Source of the DNA: Clostridiales bacterium
Lineage (GTDB): Bacteria > Bacillota > Clostridia > Oscillospirales > CAG-272
Length of the DNA: 33,195 nucleotides
Direction: 5' to 3'
Assembly (NCBI GenBank): GCA_016288155.1
Contig: JAEEYP010000092.1
Location: forward strand, 1 to 33,195
The translations under genes and the position numbers were made by a program. Positions 17,991 to 26,585 of this stretch are shown one piece after another; position 1 is the first letter of the stretch, and each line of letters begins with the position of its first letter. Below the pieces are notes generated by a model that did not search any database, had not been told where the DNA came from, and was given only the letters and a program-made list of their open reading frames with translations.

Positions 17991-19217
17991 ATGGAAGAAG
18001 TCAGAAAGATCCTCGAAACGCTCCCCGCGCCCGAGGTGCGCTCCCGTCCGGAGCTCGACACCGACCGGGAGGAATTTCGCGGCATCCGCGCGATCGATTA
18101 CGACGGATTGCCGTACAAGGGGAAGAAGACCTCCGTTTTCGCCTATCTCGGCGTGCCGAAGGGGGCGTCCCCCGACGCGCCCGTCCCCGGCGTCGTCCTC
18201 GTGCACGGCGGCTATGGCCATCCGTATCTGCCGTGGGTAAAGAAGTGGAACGACCGGGGATTTGCCGCCATCGCCATGGAGACGACGGGCGCGCAGCCGC
18301 TCGGCCGCAACGCCGGAGACTGGAGAGGGGGACCGCAGTTCTCGCGCGGCGTGCCGCTCCCGGAGGGATACGTCCCCGCGCCGGACAACGACGAGATGCT
18401 GAATGACGAAGCGCCGCTCGAAGAGCAGTGGATGACGCACGCGCTCTCCCAGGTATGGCTTGCAAACGGCATCCTGCGCGCGCAGCCCGGAGTGGACGCG
18501 GGCCGCGTCGGGATCTGCGGGATCTCCTGGGGCGGGGTCATCACCTCGCTCTCGCTCGCGCTCGATCCGCGCTACGCCTTCGCCGTCCCGATCTATGGCT
18601 CCGGGTATCTCGACCGCGCGCTCTCCTATATCGGACCGAAATGGCACCGCCCGGGCAATATCCGCCATTTCCGCGCGGAGGACGGTTTCGCCGCCGTGCG
18701 CATGCCCGTGCTCTGGCTCGCCGCGAACGTGGACGAGAATTTCTCTCCGCAGTCGCACAGCGCCTCCTACGAAGCGACGGCGGGCGGGGACCCGCTCACC
18801 TCGCTCTGCTGGATCGACAAGATGCCGCACGGCCACGTCGCCGGATGGACGCCGGAGATCCAGTACCTCTTCGCGGACGCCGCCGTGAACGGCGGGGAGC
18901 CGCTCGCGCACTTTGAGACGCAGCCGGACGAGGAGCGCGCCGAGGCGAAGCTCATCGTGCCGCCCGCCACCCGCGTCACCGGCGCGCGGATCTTCACGAT
19001 CGACGAGCCGATGAGCTTCGCTCCGCCGCCGGACGATCCGAACGGGACGCCCCGCATGCGGCAGACGTTCGCCGTGCACGGCGCGTCCTACGCCGGAGGC
19101 GTCGTCTCCGCCGCGATCCCGCGCGGCACGCGCGGGTACTACGTGGAAGTATTCTTTGAGAACGCCGCGGGGAGACCGTACTCGCTCTGTTCCCGCTGGG
19201 TCGAGCGGGACGGATGA
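17991..19217 (+). CDS. Acetyl xylan esterase-like alpha/beta hydrolase, copy 1
   Basis: A 408-residue alpha/beta-hydrolase resembling the AXE1/CE7 and dienelactone-hydrolase-like esterases that remove acetyl groups from plant oligosaccharides. Visible features are the oxyanion segment VHGGYGHP (71-78), the nucleophile elbow GISWGG with S179, the acid D248 in ANVDENF and the histidine H280 in KMPHGH. A C-terminal strand-rich extension (about 310-408) goes beyond the usual catalytic length. There is no signal peptide, so it should act in the cytoplasm. AAGGAGG lies 8 nt before the ATG. The next gene is a tandem duplicate with the triad in identical positions. Peptidase or glucuronoyl-esterase activity cannot be excluded. 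Confidence 0.8.
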   Translation: MEEVRKILETLPAPEVRSRPELDTDREEFRGIRAIDYDGLPYKGKKTSVFAYLGVPKGASPDAPVPGVVLVHGGYGHPYLPWVKKWNDRGFAAIAMETTGAQPLGRNAGDWRGGPQFSRGVPLPEGYVPAPDNDEMLNDEAPLEEQWMTHALSQVWLANGILRAQPGVDAGRVGICGISWGGVITSLSLALDPRYAFAVPIYGSGYLDRALSYIGPKWHRPGNIRHFRAEDGFAAVRMPVLWLAANVDENFSPQSHSASYEATAGGDPLTSLCWIDKMPHGHVAGWTPEIQYLFADAAVNGGEPLAHFETQPDEERAEAKLIVPPATRVTGARIFTIDEPMSFAPPPDDPNGTPRMRQTFAVHGASYAGGVVSAAIPRGTRGYYVEVFFENAAGRPYSLCSRWVERDG

Positions 19218-19243
19218 GGCCGGTCCGCGAAAGAAGGATATCA

Positions 19244-20464
19244 ATGGAGGAAGTCAAAAGGATCCTCGAGGCGCTCAGCGCGCCCGCCGTCCGGTATTAT
19301 CCGCAGCTCGATCCGGACAAGGAGCCGTTTTGCGGCATCCGCGCGATCGGCTGGGACGGACTGGAATATATGGGAAAGAAGACGCCGATCTTCGCCTATC
19401 TCGGACTCCCGGCGGGCGCGTCCGCCGAGTGTCCCGTGCCGGGCGTCGTCCTGATCCACGGGGGCGGCGGTCATCCGATGCTCCAGTGGGTGAAGCTCTG
19501 GAACGACCGCGGCTACGCCGCTCTCGCGCTCGAAACGACGGGCGCTTGGCCGACGGCGCGCAACGCGGGCGACACGGACGTCTCCCCGCTGTACACGCGC
19601 GATTTCACGCCGCCCGAGGGGTATATCGCCGCGCCGGACAAGGACAACATGCAAAACGACGGCGCGCCGCTCGGAGAACAGTGGATGACGCACGCGCTCG
19701 CCGAGGTGTGGCTGGCGAACAGCCTGCTCCGCGGTCTGCCCGAAGTGGACGAGGAGCGCGTCGGCGTCTGCGGGATCTCCTGGGGCGGGGTCATCACTTC
19801 GCTTTCGATCGCCGTCGATCCGCGCTGGGCGTTCGCCATCCCGATCTACGGCGTCGGATACATGATCCGCTCTCTTTCCTACATGGGCTATTACTGGCGC
19901 CGTCCGGGCAACGTCCGCCATTTCCGCGCGGAGGACGGATATCCCGACGTGCGCATGCCGGTGCTCTGGCTTTCGTGGAACCGGGACATCGTCTTCGCTC
20001 CGCCCTCCCACAGCGCCTCCTACGAGGCGACGGCGGGCGGGAACCCGCTCACCTCGCTCAGCTGGATCGACAAAATGGGGCACAGCTCGCCCTGCGGCTG
20101 GAAGCCGGAGATCCAGTATCTCTTCGCGGACGCCGCCGTGCGCGGCGGGGAGCCGTTTGCGCGCTTTGAGACGCAGCCGGACGAGGAGCGAGCCGAGGCG
20201 AAGCTCCGCGTGCCGCCGGCGACCCGCGTCACCGGCGCGCGGATCTTCTCGCTCGACGGACCGATCCCGTGGCTGCGGCAGCCGGACGACCGGCCCCGCG
20301 GCGTCGGGCAGGAGTACCGCATCGGCGGCGCGTCCTTCGCGGACGGCGTCGTCTCCGCCGCGATCCCGCCGGACGCGCGCTCGTACTATCTGGAGGTCTC
20401 TTTCGAGAACGGCGCGGGAAAGGCGTACACTCTCACCTCCCGCTGGGTGGAGCGGGACGCGTGA
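19244..20464 (+). CDS. Acetyl xylan esterase-like alpha/beta hydrolase, copy 2
   Basis: This 406-residue paralog of the preceding gene keeps the same domain order and triad: oxyanion segment IHGGGGHP, nucleophile S179 in GISWGG, D248 in WNRDIV and H280 in KMGHSS. By eye about two thirds of positions are identical. The copies differ most around 105-140 and 205-290, which includes segments near the active site (RALSYIGPKWHRP against RSLSYMGYYWRRP), so they may take different esters. The start at 19244 is chosen because AGAAGGA precedes it and it matches the paralog's N-terminus; the frame is open 10 codons further. Both copies share the run GGATATCA before their starts, so the duplicated block included the ribosome binding site. 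Confidence 0.8.
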   Translation: MEEVKRILEALSAPAVRYYPQLDPDKEPFCGIRAIGWDGLEYMGKKTPIFAYLGLPAGASAECPVPGVVLIHGGGGHPMLQWVKLWNDRGYAALALETTGAWPTARNAGDTDVSPLYTRDFTPPEGYIAAPDKDNMQNDGAPLGEQWMTHALAEVWLANSLLRGLPEVDEERVGVCGISWGGVITSLSIAVDPRWAFAIPIYGVGYMIRSLSYMGYYWRRPGNVRHFRAEDGYPDVRMPVLWLSWNRDIVFAPPSHSASYEATAGGNPLTSLSWIDKMGHSSPCGWKPEIQYLFADAAVRGGEPFARFETQPDEERAEAKLRVPPATRVTGARIFSLDGPIPWLRQPDDRPRGVGQEYRIGGASFADGVVSAAIPPDARSYYLEVSFENGAGKAYTLTSRWVERDA

Positions 20465-20525
20465 TCCCATGCCGTCCGCTCCCGATCCCCGGAGATCCCC
20501 TGACGGGACCATACCGATATAACTC

Positions 20526-20539
20526 CCGCGGCAACGCGG
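20526..20539 (+). other. Small hairpin before the TIM-barrel gene 1 RBS
   Basis: The stem CCGCG/CGCGG with a GCAA tetraloop sits directly before the Shine-Dalgarno AAAGGAG. A similar position is taken by a hairpin before the paralogous gene. It could shield the ribosome site or stabilise the processed 3' part of the message. Confidence 0.45.
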
Positions 20540-20552
20540 AAAGGAGATAATC

Positions 20553-22304
20553 ATGAACGACGATATCCGCACCTGCGAGCCCTTTTATTTCGTCCGCGAC
20601 AGGCGGCCCGTGTGCCGCATCCGCTACGCCGAGCGCCCCTTCCCGCCGGAGATCTATATCGCCCTCAAAGGGGATGAAGTGTCTCACGACGTTTCCTATA
20701 TGACGCACAACGCCGCGTGGAGGATCTACGGGCGGCTGATGAGCGCTTTGCATATCAATGATTATACGCAGATCACCGCCGGCGGCGGGCATTTTCTCGA
20801 CCTCGCCTGCGACGCCGGATCGACGGAAAAGCTCCCCCTGGTCTATATCGGCAAAACCGACCGGACCGATTTCTCCCTCTTGGGGGACGCGACGCCCGCT
20901 CAGTTCGCCGTAGGCATCAGCGGCGGGGATCTTCACACCGCGGCACAAACGCCGCTCGGCTTCATCGCCGCCGCGGATCACATCGCCGACTCCATTCGGA
21001 TCTCGGAAGACGGGCGCGACGCGTACCTTCCGCCGGAAGCGATGGGCGTCTTCGAACGCCCCATGCCGCCGGTCGTCCATGCGTTCCCGCGCACCACGAT
21101 CTCCTTCTACGGCCCGCCCCACCTCGGCGACGACAGAGTCCTCAGCGATATCCTCGCCTTCGGCGCGGACGAGATCCCGATGAGCGCCTTCGGCGTCACA
21201 AAGAAGGAGGACGTCGACCGTGTCCGCGCGCTCATCAATAAATATTATGCGCACGGCGTCACGACGCGTCTGTACGCGATCCACGGAGCTCCCAGCTATG
21301 AAGCGACCGTTCTGGACGGTTCAAAAATCCGCGCAGAGGTGAAGGAATTCGTGGATCGCTACAGCGATCTGGACGGGATCTCCCAATGGGGATACTTCGA
21401 CGAACCGAGTCCGAACCACATCGCGGGCGTCACGATCGCCAAGCAGGCCTTTTACGACTACGACCCGAAGCACCGTCCCGTTTACATCAATATCGGACCG
21501 AGTGCCCACGTCCTCGGCTGTGAGAACTTTTACAACCGTCTTGCCCGCGAGCTGAATCTGGATTACTACTGCCTCGACCGGTATCCGTTCCACATCACCG
21601 AGCGCGGCGACGAAATGGCGGATCCGTACTTCTACGCGCATCTGGAGCTGAACCGCAGCTACGCCGTCGACTACGGCCGTGACTGCGGGCTGATCCTGGC
21701 GGCGATCAAGGTCGGCGGCGAGGACGGTCCGGGCGACGAATGCGGCGAGCTGCCGATGGCGGACATGAACGACGACTTCATGCGCTGGCAGACGAATCTG
21801 CTCCTCGCCTACGGGCATCGGTACCTGGAGCAGTACGTGTACTATCACGTGCACGATTACTGCATGCTCGGAGAAGGCGACGTTCCGACCTTCCGCTGGC
21901 ATATCGCGCAGCGGGCGAACCGCTACGTCAAGACGGTCGGGCGGTGTGTGATGGACGGCAGGACGGTCGACGCCGTCTTCCACCTTCCGAAGCCGGACGG
22001 GAGTTACGACTTCAACGTGATCCCGTACTACGGCTACCGCGGCGCGGGGGACGTGCGGGGCGTGGACGCCGCGCTCAGCTTCCTCGACGACGGGACGCTG
22101 ATCGTCACGGACAAGCGCTGCGACGCCTTCCACGGCGGCGACCACGACGTGACCGTTTCCGGTCTGAAGGGCGCGCTCGAATGGTTCAACGCCGAGACCG
22201 CCTCCTGGGAGGATATCGCCTCCTGTCCCGCCGCCCGCGTCGGCGGGGACGGCCTGACGCTCACGCTCACGCGCGCGTCGCAGTATATCGTCCGCCCGCG
22301 GTGA
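20553..22304 (+). CDS. TIM-barrel glycosidase-like protein of unknown family, copy 1
   Basis: I do not recognise an established family. The 583-residue protein has an N-terminal alpha/beta domain (about 1-170, with LPLVYIGKTDRTDF and FAVGISGGDLHTAAQTPLGF) that recalls the non-catalytic domain before the barrel in GH20, GH67 and related enzymes. A barrel-like region follows (about 175-440) with regular motifs: FPRTTISFYGPP, DILAFGADEIP, YAHGVTTRLY, DLDGISQWGYFDEPSP, LDYYCLDRYPF and YLEQYVYYHVHDY. E284 in the FDEP segment lies where clan-A glycosidases carry the acid/base. A C-terminal beta-sandwich completes it. It lacks a signal peptide. It is the fourth gene of the operon and is followed by a tandem copy. 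Confidence 0.7.
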   Translation: MNDDIRTCEPFYFVRDRRPVCRIRYAERPFPPEIYIALKGDEVSHDVSYMTHNAAWRIYGRLMSALHINDYTQITAGGGHFLDLACDAGSTEKLPLVYIGKTDRTDFSLLGDATPAQFAVGISGGDLHTAAQTPLGFIAAADHIADSIRISEDGRDAYLPPEAMGVFERPMPPVVHAFPRTTISFYGPPHLGDDRVLSDILAFGADEIPMSAFGVTKKEDVDRVRALINKYYAHGVTTRLYAIHGAPSYEATVLDGSKIRAEVKEFVDRYSDLDGISQWGYFDEPSPNHIAGVTIAKQAFYDYDPKHRPVYINIGPSAHVLGCENFYNRLARELNLDYYCLDRYPFHITERGDEMADPYFYAHLELNRSYAVDYGRDCGLILAAIKVGGEDGPGDECGELPMADMNDDFMRWQTNLLLAYGHRYLEQYVYYHVHDYCMLGEGDVPTFRWHIAQRANRYVKTVGRCVMDGRTVDAVFHLPKPDGSYDFNVIPYYGYRGAGDVRGVDAALSFLDDGTLIVTDKRCDAFHGGDHDVTVSGLKGALEWFNAETASWEDIASCPAARVGGDGLTLTLTRASQYIVRPR

Positions 22305-22336
22305 TCCCCTTCGCGTGATCCGCCATCCATTTACCG

Positions 22337-22352
22337 CGGCAGGAGCCTGCCG
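22337..22352 (+). other. Small hairpin before the TIM-barrel gene 2 RBS
   Basis: CGGCAG (22337-22342) pairs with CTGCCG (22347-22352), just before the Shine-Dalgarno GAAAGGAG. It sits like the hairpin before the paralogous gene, although the sequence differs. Confidence 0.45.
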
Positions 22353-22367
22353 AGAAAGGAGCGCCCT

Positions 22368-24104
22368 ATGAGCGCACAGGAAAATACCTCTCCCCGTCCG
22401 TTTTATTTCGTGAAGGACGGCCGTCCCGCCTGCCGGATCATCCATCCGGGAGAACCGTTCCCGCCGGAGCTCTACACCGAGGTCACGCCGCCGCACGGCG
22501 TCCGCGAATGCTCCTACACGCTGCACAACGCGATGTGGGGGATCGCCTGCGCGATCGGCGGCAAGACCGGCGTCATGCCCGACGTCCTCTCCTTCGATCG
22601 GGCGGGCGAAAGTCCGCTTCCCTCCGTCTTCATCGGGCGGCTGGACTGCACGGACTTCTCCCTTCTGGGCGACGCGGACGCCGCGCATTTCGCCGTCGGT
22701 GTAAGCGGCGACGATCTGTACACCGCCGCGCAGACGCCGATCGGGTATCTGGAAGCGGCGAGCCATATCGCCCGGTCCATCCTCTATTCCGAGGACGGGC
22801 GCGACGCGTTTTTGCCGCCGGAGGCGCTGGGCGTCTTCGAGCGCCCGATGCCGGAGGTAAAGCATGCGTTCCCGCGCACGATGATCTCCTTCTACGGACC
22901 GCCCTATACGTACTCCAAGGAGCCCGCCGACTGGCTTGCCGACGAGGATACGTTCAACGATATCCTCGCCTTCGGCGCGGACGAGGTGCCGCTGTACGCC
23001 CACGGGATCACGTCGCCGGAGCGCGTCGGGGCGCTGCGCGCCCTCATCAAAAAATTCCATGCGCACGGCGTCACCGTCCGTCTCTACGGCGCGCCCGTGC
23101 CGTACAGCGAAGGTCATTTCTACGACGAGATGGACGTGAACGTCATCCGTGAATCCGTCAAGGAATTCATCGACCGGTACAGCGATCTGGACGGGATCTC
23201 CCAGTGGGGACTCGCGGACGAGCCGGATCCGCGGCACGTTCAGTACTACGTCGCCGCCCGCGCCGCCTGCCGCGAATTCGACCCGAAGAAGCGCCCGACG
23301 TACATCAACATGGGACCGCGCGCCCACTGCCGCGGCATCCAGAACTTCTACGACCGCGTCTCCCGCGTGCTCGGGATCGATTACTACTGCCTCGACCGGT
23401 ATCCGTTCTTCATGACGGAGCGCGGACCGGAGATGAAGGATCCGTACTTCTACGCGCATCTGGAGCTGAACCGCAGTTACGCCGTCGACTACGGCCGCGA
23501 CAACGGGCTGATCCTCGCCGCGATCAAGGTCGGCGCCGATCCGGAGCGCGCGGACATCGACGAGACCTTCATGCGCTGGCAGACGAACTTCCTCCTCGCC
23601 TACGGCGGCCGGTATCTGGAGCAGTACGTCTACTACCACGCGCACGACTTCTCCATCCTCGACCGGAACAACAAGCCGACCTTCCGCTGGTATCTCGCGC
23701 AGAAGGCGAACCGCTACGTCAAGACGGTCGGACGGTGCGTGCTGGACGACAAGACGGTGGACGCCGTCTTCCATCTTCCGAACGCGGACGGGAGCTGCGA
23801 TATCGACACGATCCCCTACTACGCGTACCGGAACGCCGGCGAGGTGTGGGGCGTCGACGCCGCGCTCAGCTTCCTCAGTGACGGCACGATCATGGTCACG
23901 GACAAGCGCTGCGACGCCTTCCGCGGCGGCAATCACGAGATCGTTCTCACCGGCCTGACGTGTCTGACGGGTAAGATCGAATGGTTCAACGCGGACGCCG
24001 CCGCGTGGGAGGATATCTCCTCCTGCGCCGCCGCCCGCCTCAGCTACGAAGGGCTGACGCTCACGCTCGACCGCGCGTCGCAGTATATCGTCCGCCGTCG
24101 CTGA
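22368..24104 (+). CDS. TIM-barrel glycosidase-like protein of unknown family, copy 2
   Basis: This 578-residue tandem paralog has the same three-part layout as copy 1. Nearly identical blocks include FYFVKDGRPACRI, DGRDAFLPPEALGVFERPMP, YSDLDGISQWG, YYCLDRYPFFMTERG, PYFYAHLELNRSYAVDYGRD and NRYVKTVGRCVLDDKTVDAVFHLP. The candidate acid/base is E285 in LADEPDP. It has an insert at about 180-195 (TYSKEPADWLADEDT) and lacks the copy 1 insert around 388-406, both near the predicted barrel mouth. No signal peptide is present. GAAAGGAG lies before the ATG. It ends the five-gene transcript at a strong terminator. The strongly conserved aromatic and acidic residues suggest both copies are active enzymes, but this is inference. 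Confidence 0.7.
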   Translation: MSAQENTSPRPFYFVKDGRPACRIIHPGEPFPPELYTEVTPPHGVRECSYTLHNAMWGIACAIGGKTGVMPDVLSFDRAGESPLPSVFIGRLDCTDFSLLGDADAAHFAVGVSGDDLYTAAQTPIGYLEAASHIARSILYSEDGRDAFLPPEALGVFERPMPEVKHAFPRTMISFYGPPYTYSKEPADWLADEDTFNDILAFGADEVPLYAHGITSPERVGALRALIKKFHAHGVTVRLYGAPVPYSEGHFYDEMDVNVIRESVKEFIDRYSDLDGISQWGLADEPDPRHVQYYVAARAACREFDPKKRPTYINMGPRAHCRGIQNFYDRVSRVLGIDYYCLDRYPFFMTERGPEMKDPYFYAHLELNRSYAVDYGRDNGLILAAIKVGADPERADIDETFMRWQTNFLLAYGGRYLEQYVYYHAHDFSILDRNNKPTFRWYLAQKANRYVKTVGRCVLDDKTVDAVFHLPNADGSCDIDTIPYYAYRNAGEVWGVDAALSFLSDGTIMVTDKRCDAFRGGNHEIVLTGLTCLTGKIEWFNADAAAWEDISSCAAARLSYEGLTLTLDRASQYIVRRR

Positions 24105-24151
24105 GATTTCCCGGCGATCCTTCCCGCCGCGCCGGACGAAGCCAAAAGCAA

Positions 24152-24184
24152 AAAAAGAAGACCGAGGGCGGTCTTCTTTTTTCG
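24152..24184. terminator. Bidirectional terminator after the five-gene operon
   Basis: The stem GAAGACC (24157-24163) pairs with GGTCTTC (24170-24176) and is extended by flanking A and T runs. The T-run serves the plus strand and the A-run becomes T for the minus-strand SGNH gene. Confidence 0.88.
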
Positions 24185-24194
24185 GTTTTACCGA

Positions 24195-24815
24195 TCATTT
24201 CATCGCGGCGAAGAGTTTGTCGAACGCGTCCGCGTACGCGCCGGCGATCAGGCGCGAGCCGGCTTCGTTCGGATGGACGCCGTCCGGCGACCACGCGGTC
24301 GGCGCTTCGCCGATGCAGTGCGCGGCGAGGAAGCCGTCGAGCGGGATGAACGCGTCCGCGAACTCGCGGGCGAGCTTGCGCGTCACCTGGATCTTCGGAT
24401 CGAGGTCGACGCGGAAGTACTCCTTGTCCGGAACGGGGAGAAGGAACTGCTCGAGGATGATGATCTTCGCCTTCGTCTTCTCCCTGATCTCCGTCAGGCA
24501 GTACCGGTAGCATTCCTCAAAATACTCGTGCGGCATCCAGTTCCGGTCGCCGGCGCGGTGCCACGTGTCGTTCACGCCGATCAGGATGGAGACGAGATCC
24601 GGCTGTACGTCGACGCAGTCCTTCTGCCAGCGGTCGCGCAGGCTTTCCGCGCGGTTCCCGCTGATGCCGAGATTGATGAACTCGAAATCCGTGCCGGGGT
24701 GGCGGTTGGCGATCAGCTCCGCCGTGTACTTCGGGTAGCCGTTGCCGAGAAGATGCGGATCCTCTCTCGAACGTCCGGCGTCGGTGATGCTGTCGCCCTG
24801 GAACAAGATCTTCAT
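24195..24815 (-). CDS. SGNH/GDSL hydrolase (probable carbohydrate esterase)
   Basis: A 206-residue single-domain esterase with all four SGNH blocks: QGDSIT (nucleophile S9), LGISGN (Gly53-Asn54), IGVNDTW (Asn82) and SPDGVHPN (D178 and H181). The closest-looking relatives are GDSL enzymes that deacetylate plant or rhamnogalacturonan oligosaccharides, which fits the setting. No signal peptide is present, so it should act in the cytoplasm. AGGAGG lies 7 nt before the ATG. It is a single-gene unit with its own promoter (24870-24898) and shares a terminator with the operon it faces. Lysophospholipase-type activity cannot be excluded. Confidence 0.9.
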   Translation of the reverse strand: MKILFQGDSITDAGRSREDPHLLGNGYPKYTAELIANRHPGTDFEFINLGISGNRAESLRDRWQKDCVDVQPDLVSILIGVNDTWHRAGDRNWMPHEYFEECYRYCLTEIREKTKAKIIILEQFLLPVPDKEYFRVDLDPKIQVTRKLAREFADAFIPLDGFLAAHCIGEAPTAWSPDGVHPNEAGSRLIAGAYADAFDKLFAAMK

Positions 24816-24842
24816 GATGCGTCCTCCTGAGATTTGGTGTGA

Positions 24843-24869
24843 ATCGGTGGGATCGATGGGATCGGTAAC
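24843..24869 (-). repeat. Three tandem 9-bp repeats in the SGNH gene leader
   Basis: Read on the plus strand the units are ATCGGTGGG, ATCGATGGG and ATCGGTAAC, so two differ by one base and the third is degenerate. They lie between the -10 box and the start codon and could be an operator or a slippage product. Confidence 0.45.
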
Positions 24870-24898
24870 ATTATACTCCGCTTCGGCGGGGATTGCAA
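24870..24898 (-). promoter_or_regulatory. Promoter of the SGNH hydrolase gene
   Basis: On the minus strand, -35 TTGCAA (24893-24898) and consensus -10 TATAAT (24870-24875) are 17 bp apart. Confidence 0.78.
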
Positions 24899-24977
24899 GG
24901 GCGGATATGTTATTTTCCGCGTTTGTGCGCGGCCTGGATCCGCCGCGTGACTTCCCCGAAGATTATTATCGTGTCTC

Positions 24978-25006
24978 TTGACAAAAAACGGGAAAGATGA
25001 TACAAT
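24978..25006 (+). promoter_or_regulatory. Promoter of the solute-binding lipoprotein gene
   Basis: The -35 TTGACA (24978-24983) and -10 TACAAT (25001-25006) are 17 bp apart, 71 bases before the start codon. It diverges from the SGNH promoter. Confidence 0.8.
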
Positions 25007-25077
25007 TGCTAAAAATGTATATTATCCGGCATCGGATCCCGACAATCCGTGTTCTGTGATACAAAGGAGAAACCGTC

Positions 25078-26523
25078 ATGAAGAAAGCAATGCTCATTTT
25101 CCTTGCAGCGGCGATGCTTCTGCCGCTCGTCTGCTGTGCGAAGCCGCAAAAGACGCCGACGGAGACCGATATTCCCACCGACGCGGCGACGGACAGCGCC
25201 GCCGCATCCGAACCGCCCGCGCCTACGTATCCGGACGCCGTGCCGGAACTTGACTTCGACGGCGCCGCGTTCCGCATCCTCGAACAGGATACAGCCTTCG
25301 AGTCATCGCTCTCGATCTACGTGGAGGAATCCGTCGGCGAACAGCTCAACGATGCCATATACGACCGCAACCACACGATCGAGGAGCGGTTCCGCATTAC
25401 GATCCCGGCGCCCGTGCGGGATACGATGGACAATATCTATACGATCACCCAGAACGCCGTGAGATCGGGGGACGACGTATACGATCTGGTCCTGCACGCG
25501 ATGACCTCCACCCTGACGGACATCGCGAACGGCGTCGTTTCCGACTGGCTCACCGTTCCGTACATCGATGTCTCCAATCCGTGGTATACGGACGGGCTGG
25601 AGGACTGCATCATCGCCGACAAGCTGCTGTTTCTCACCGGCGACCTGTCGCTTTCCTATACCGGGGCGACGTACTGCCTCGCCTTCAACCGCACGAAGGC
25701 GGCGGACTACAATATAAACGAGGATTTCTATCAGCTGGTGCGCGACGGGAAGTGGACGCTGGACCGGCTGCTTTCCGTCTGCGTCGATCTGTACAACGAC
25801 GTGAACGGCAGCGGCAGCCGGGATGCGGGCGACTTTTACGGCTACTTTGACAGCGGGATGGTCAACGGCTTCGTATACGCGGCCGATATGCGGACGGCGG
25901 TGCTCGAGGAAGATCTGACCGTTCGCTTCGACATGCTCAGCGAACCCAACATAGACCTGTACGACAAGCTCGCCCTGCTCATGAAAATGGGCGCCGGCGC
26001 AACGAATACGAAAAACGCCTTTACGGAGGGCTGCGCGCTCTTCACCTCGATCTCCGCCTCCGCTCTGACAAGCGACAAAATGGTGGATATGTCGGACGAC
26101 TTCGGCGTGCTCCCTCTGCCGAAGTGGAACGAGGATCAAAAGGCGTACTATACGAACGTCAACAACTTCAGCGCGCTGGTGCTGATGCTCCTGAAAACGG
26201 CGGCGCGGTTGGAGCTGATCGGTGCCGTCGTTGAAGCGATGAGCGCGCTCAGCTACCGCGACGTGCTCCCCGTCTACTGCAATTCCGTACTCGAGCTGCG
26301 CGCCTCGCGCGATCCGGAATCGAGCGAAATGCTCCGCCTCATCATGAACTCGCGCGTCATGGATTTCGAGACGCTTTACGGCGGCGGAGACGGCTGGACG
26401 AACCGGCAAAGTCATTTCGTCGAAAGAACGGGCGCCATGGTCTCCTACGTCACCAGCCGTCTGGAGAAGTTCAGGCTCATTTACGAGGATCTCCTCAATA
26501 TGATCCTGGATGCGGACACGTGA
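25078..26523 (+). CDS. Extracellular solute-binding lipoprotein (sugar ABC type)
   Basis: A 481-residue lipoprotein with signal MKKAMLIFLAAAMLLPLVCC (lipid-modified Cys19 or Cys20) and an Asp/Thr/Ala-rich linker. The mature part has the alternating alpha/beta texture of family 1 solute-binding proteins: LNDAIYDRNHTIEERFRI, DDVYDLVLHAM, WYTDGLEDCIIADKLLFLTGD, DFGVLPLPKWNEDQKAYYTNV and a final ENLLNMIL-like helix (EDLLNMILD). It probably captures a sugar or oligosaccharide at the cell surface for an ABC importer. No permease or ATPase gene is adjacent, so it must share one encoded elsewhere. AAAGGAG precedes the ATG. It is a single-gene unit ending at a strong terminator. Confidence 0.85.
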   Translation: MKKAMLIFLAAAMLLPLVCCAKPQKTPTETDIPTDAATDSAAASEPPAPTYPDAVPELDFDGAAFRILEQDTAFESSLSIYVEESVGEQLNDAIYDRNHTIEERFRITIPAPVRDTMDNIYTITQNAVRSGDDVYDLVLHAMTSTLTDIANGVVSDWLTVPYIDVSNPWYTDGLEDCIIADKLLFLTGDLSLSYTGATYCLAFNRTKAADYNINEDFYQLVRDGKWTLDRLLSVCVDLYNDVNGSGSRDAGDFYGYFDSGMVNGFVYAADMRTAVLEEDLTVRFDMLSEPNIDLYDKLALLMKMGAGATNTKNAFTEGCALFTSISASALTSDKMVDMSDDFGVLPLPKWNEDQKAYYTNVNNFSALVLMLLKTAARLELIGAVVEAMSALSYRDVLPVYCNSVLELRASRDPESSEMLRLIMNSRVMDFETLYGGGDGWTNRQSHFVERTGAMVSYVTSRLEKFRLIYEDLLNMILDADT

Positions 26524-26547
26524 TCCGTTCCATACCCCCGATACAAC

Positions 26548-26585
26548 CAAGGGACCCTCCCGCCGGGAGGGTCCCTTGTTCGTTT
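26548..26585. terminator. Bidirectional terminator after the solute-binding protein gene
   Basis: A perfect 14-bp stem pairs 26548-26561 with 26565-26578, followed by TTCGTTTATT on the plus strand. It also lies right after the minus-strand glycosidase stop. Confidence 0.85.

Noticed and set aside
21321-23936. 871-codon minus-strand open frame
   Set aside because: Antisense to both TIM-barrel genes; the internal repetition reflects the paralogy of those genes.
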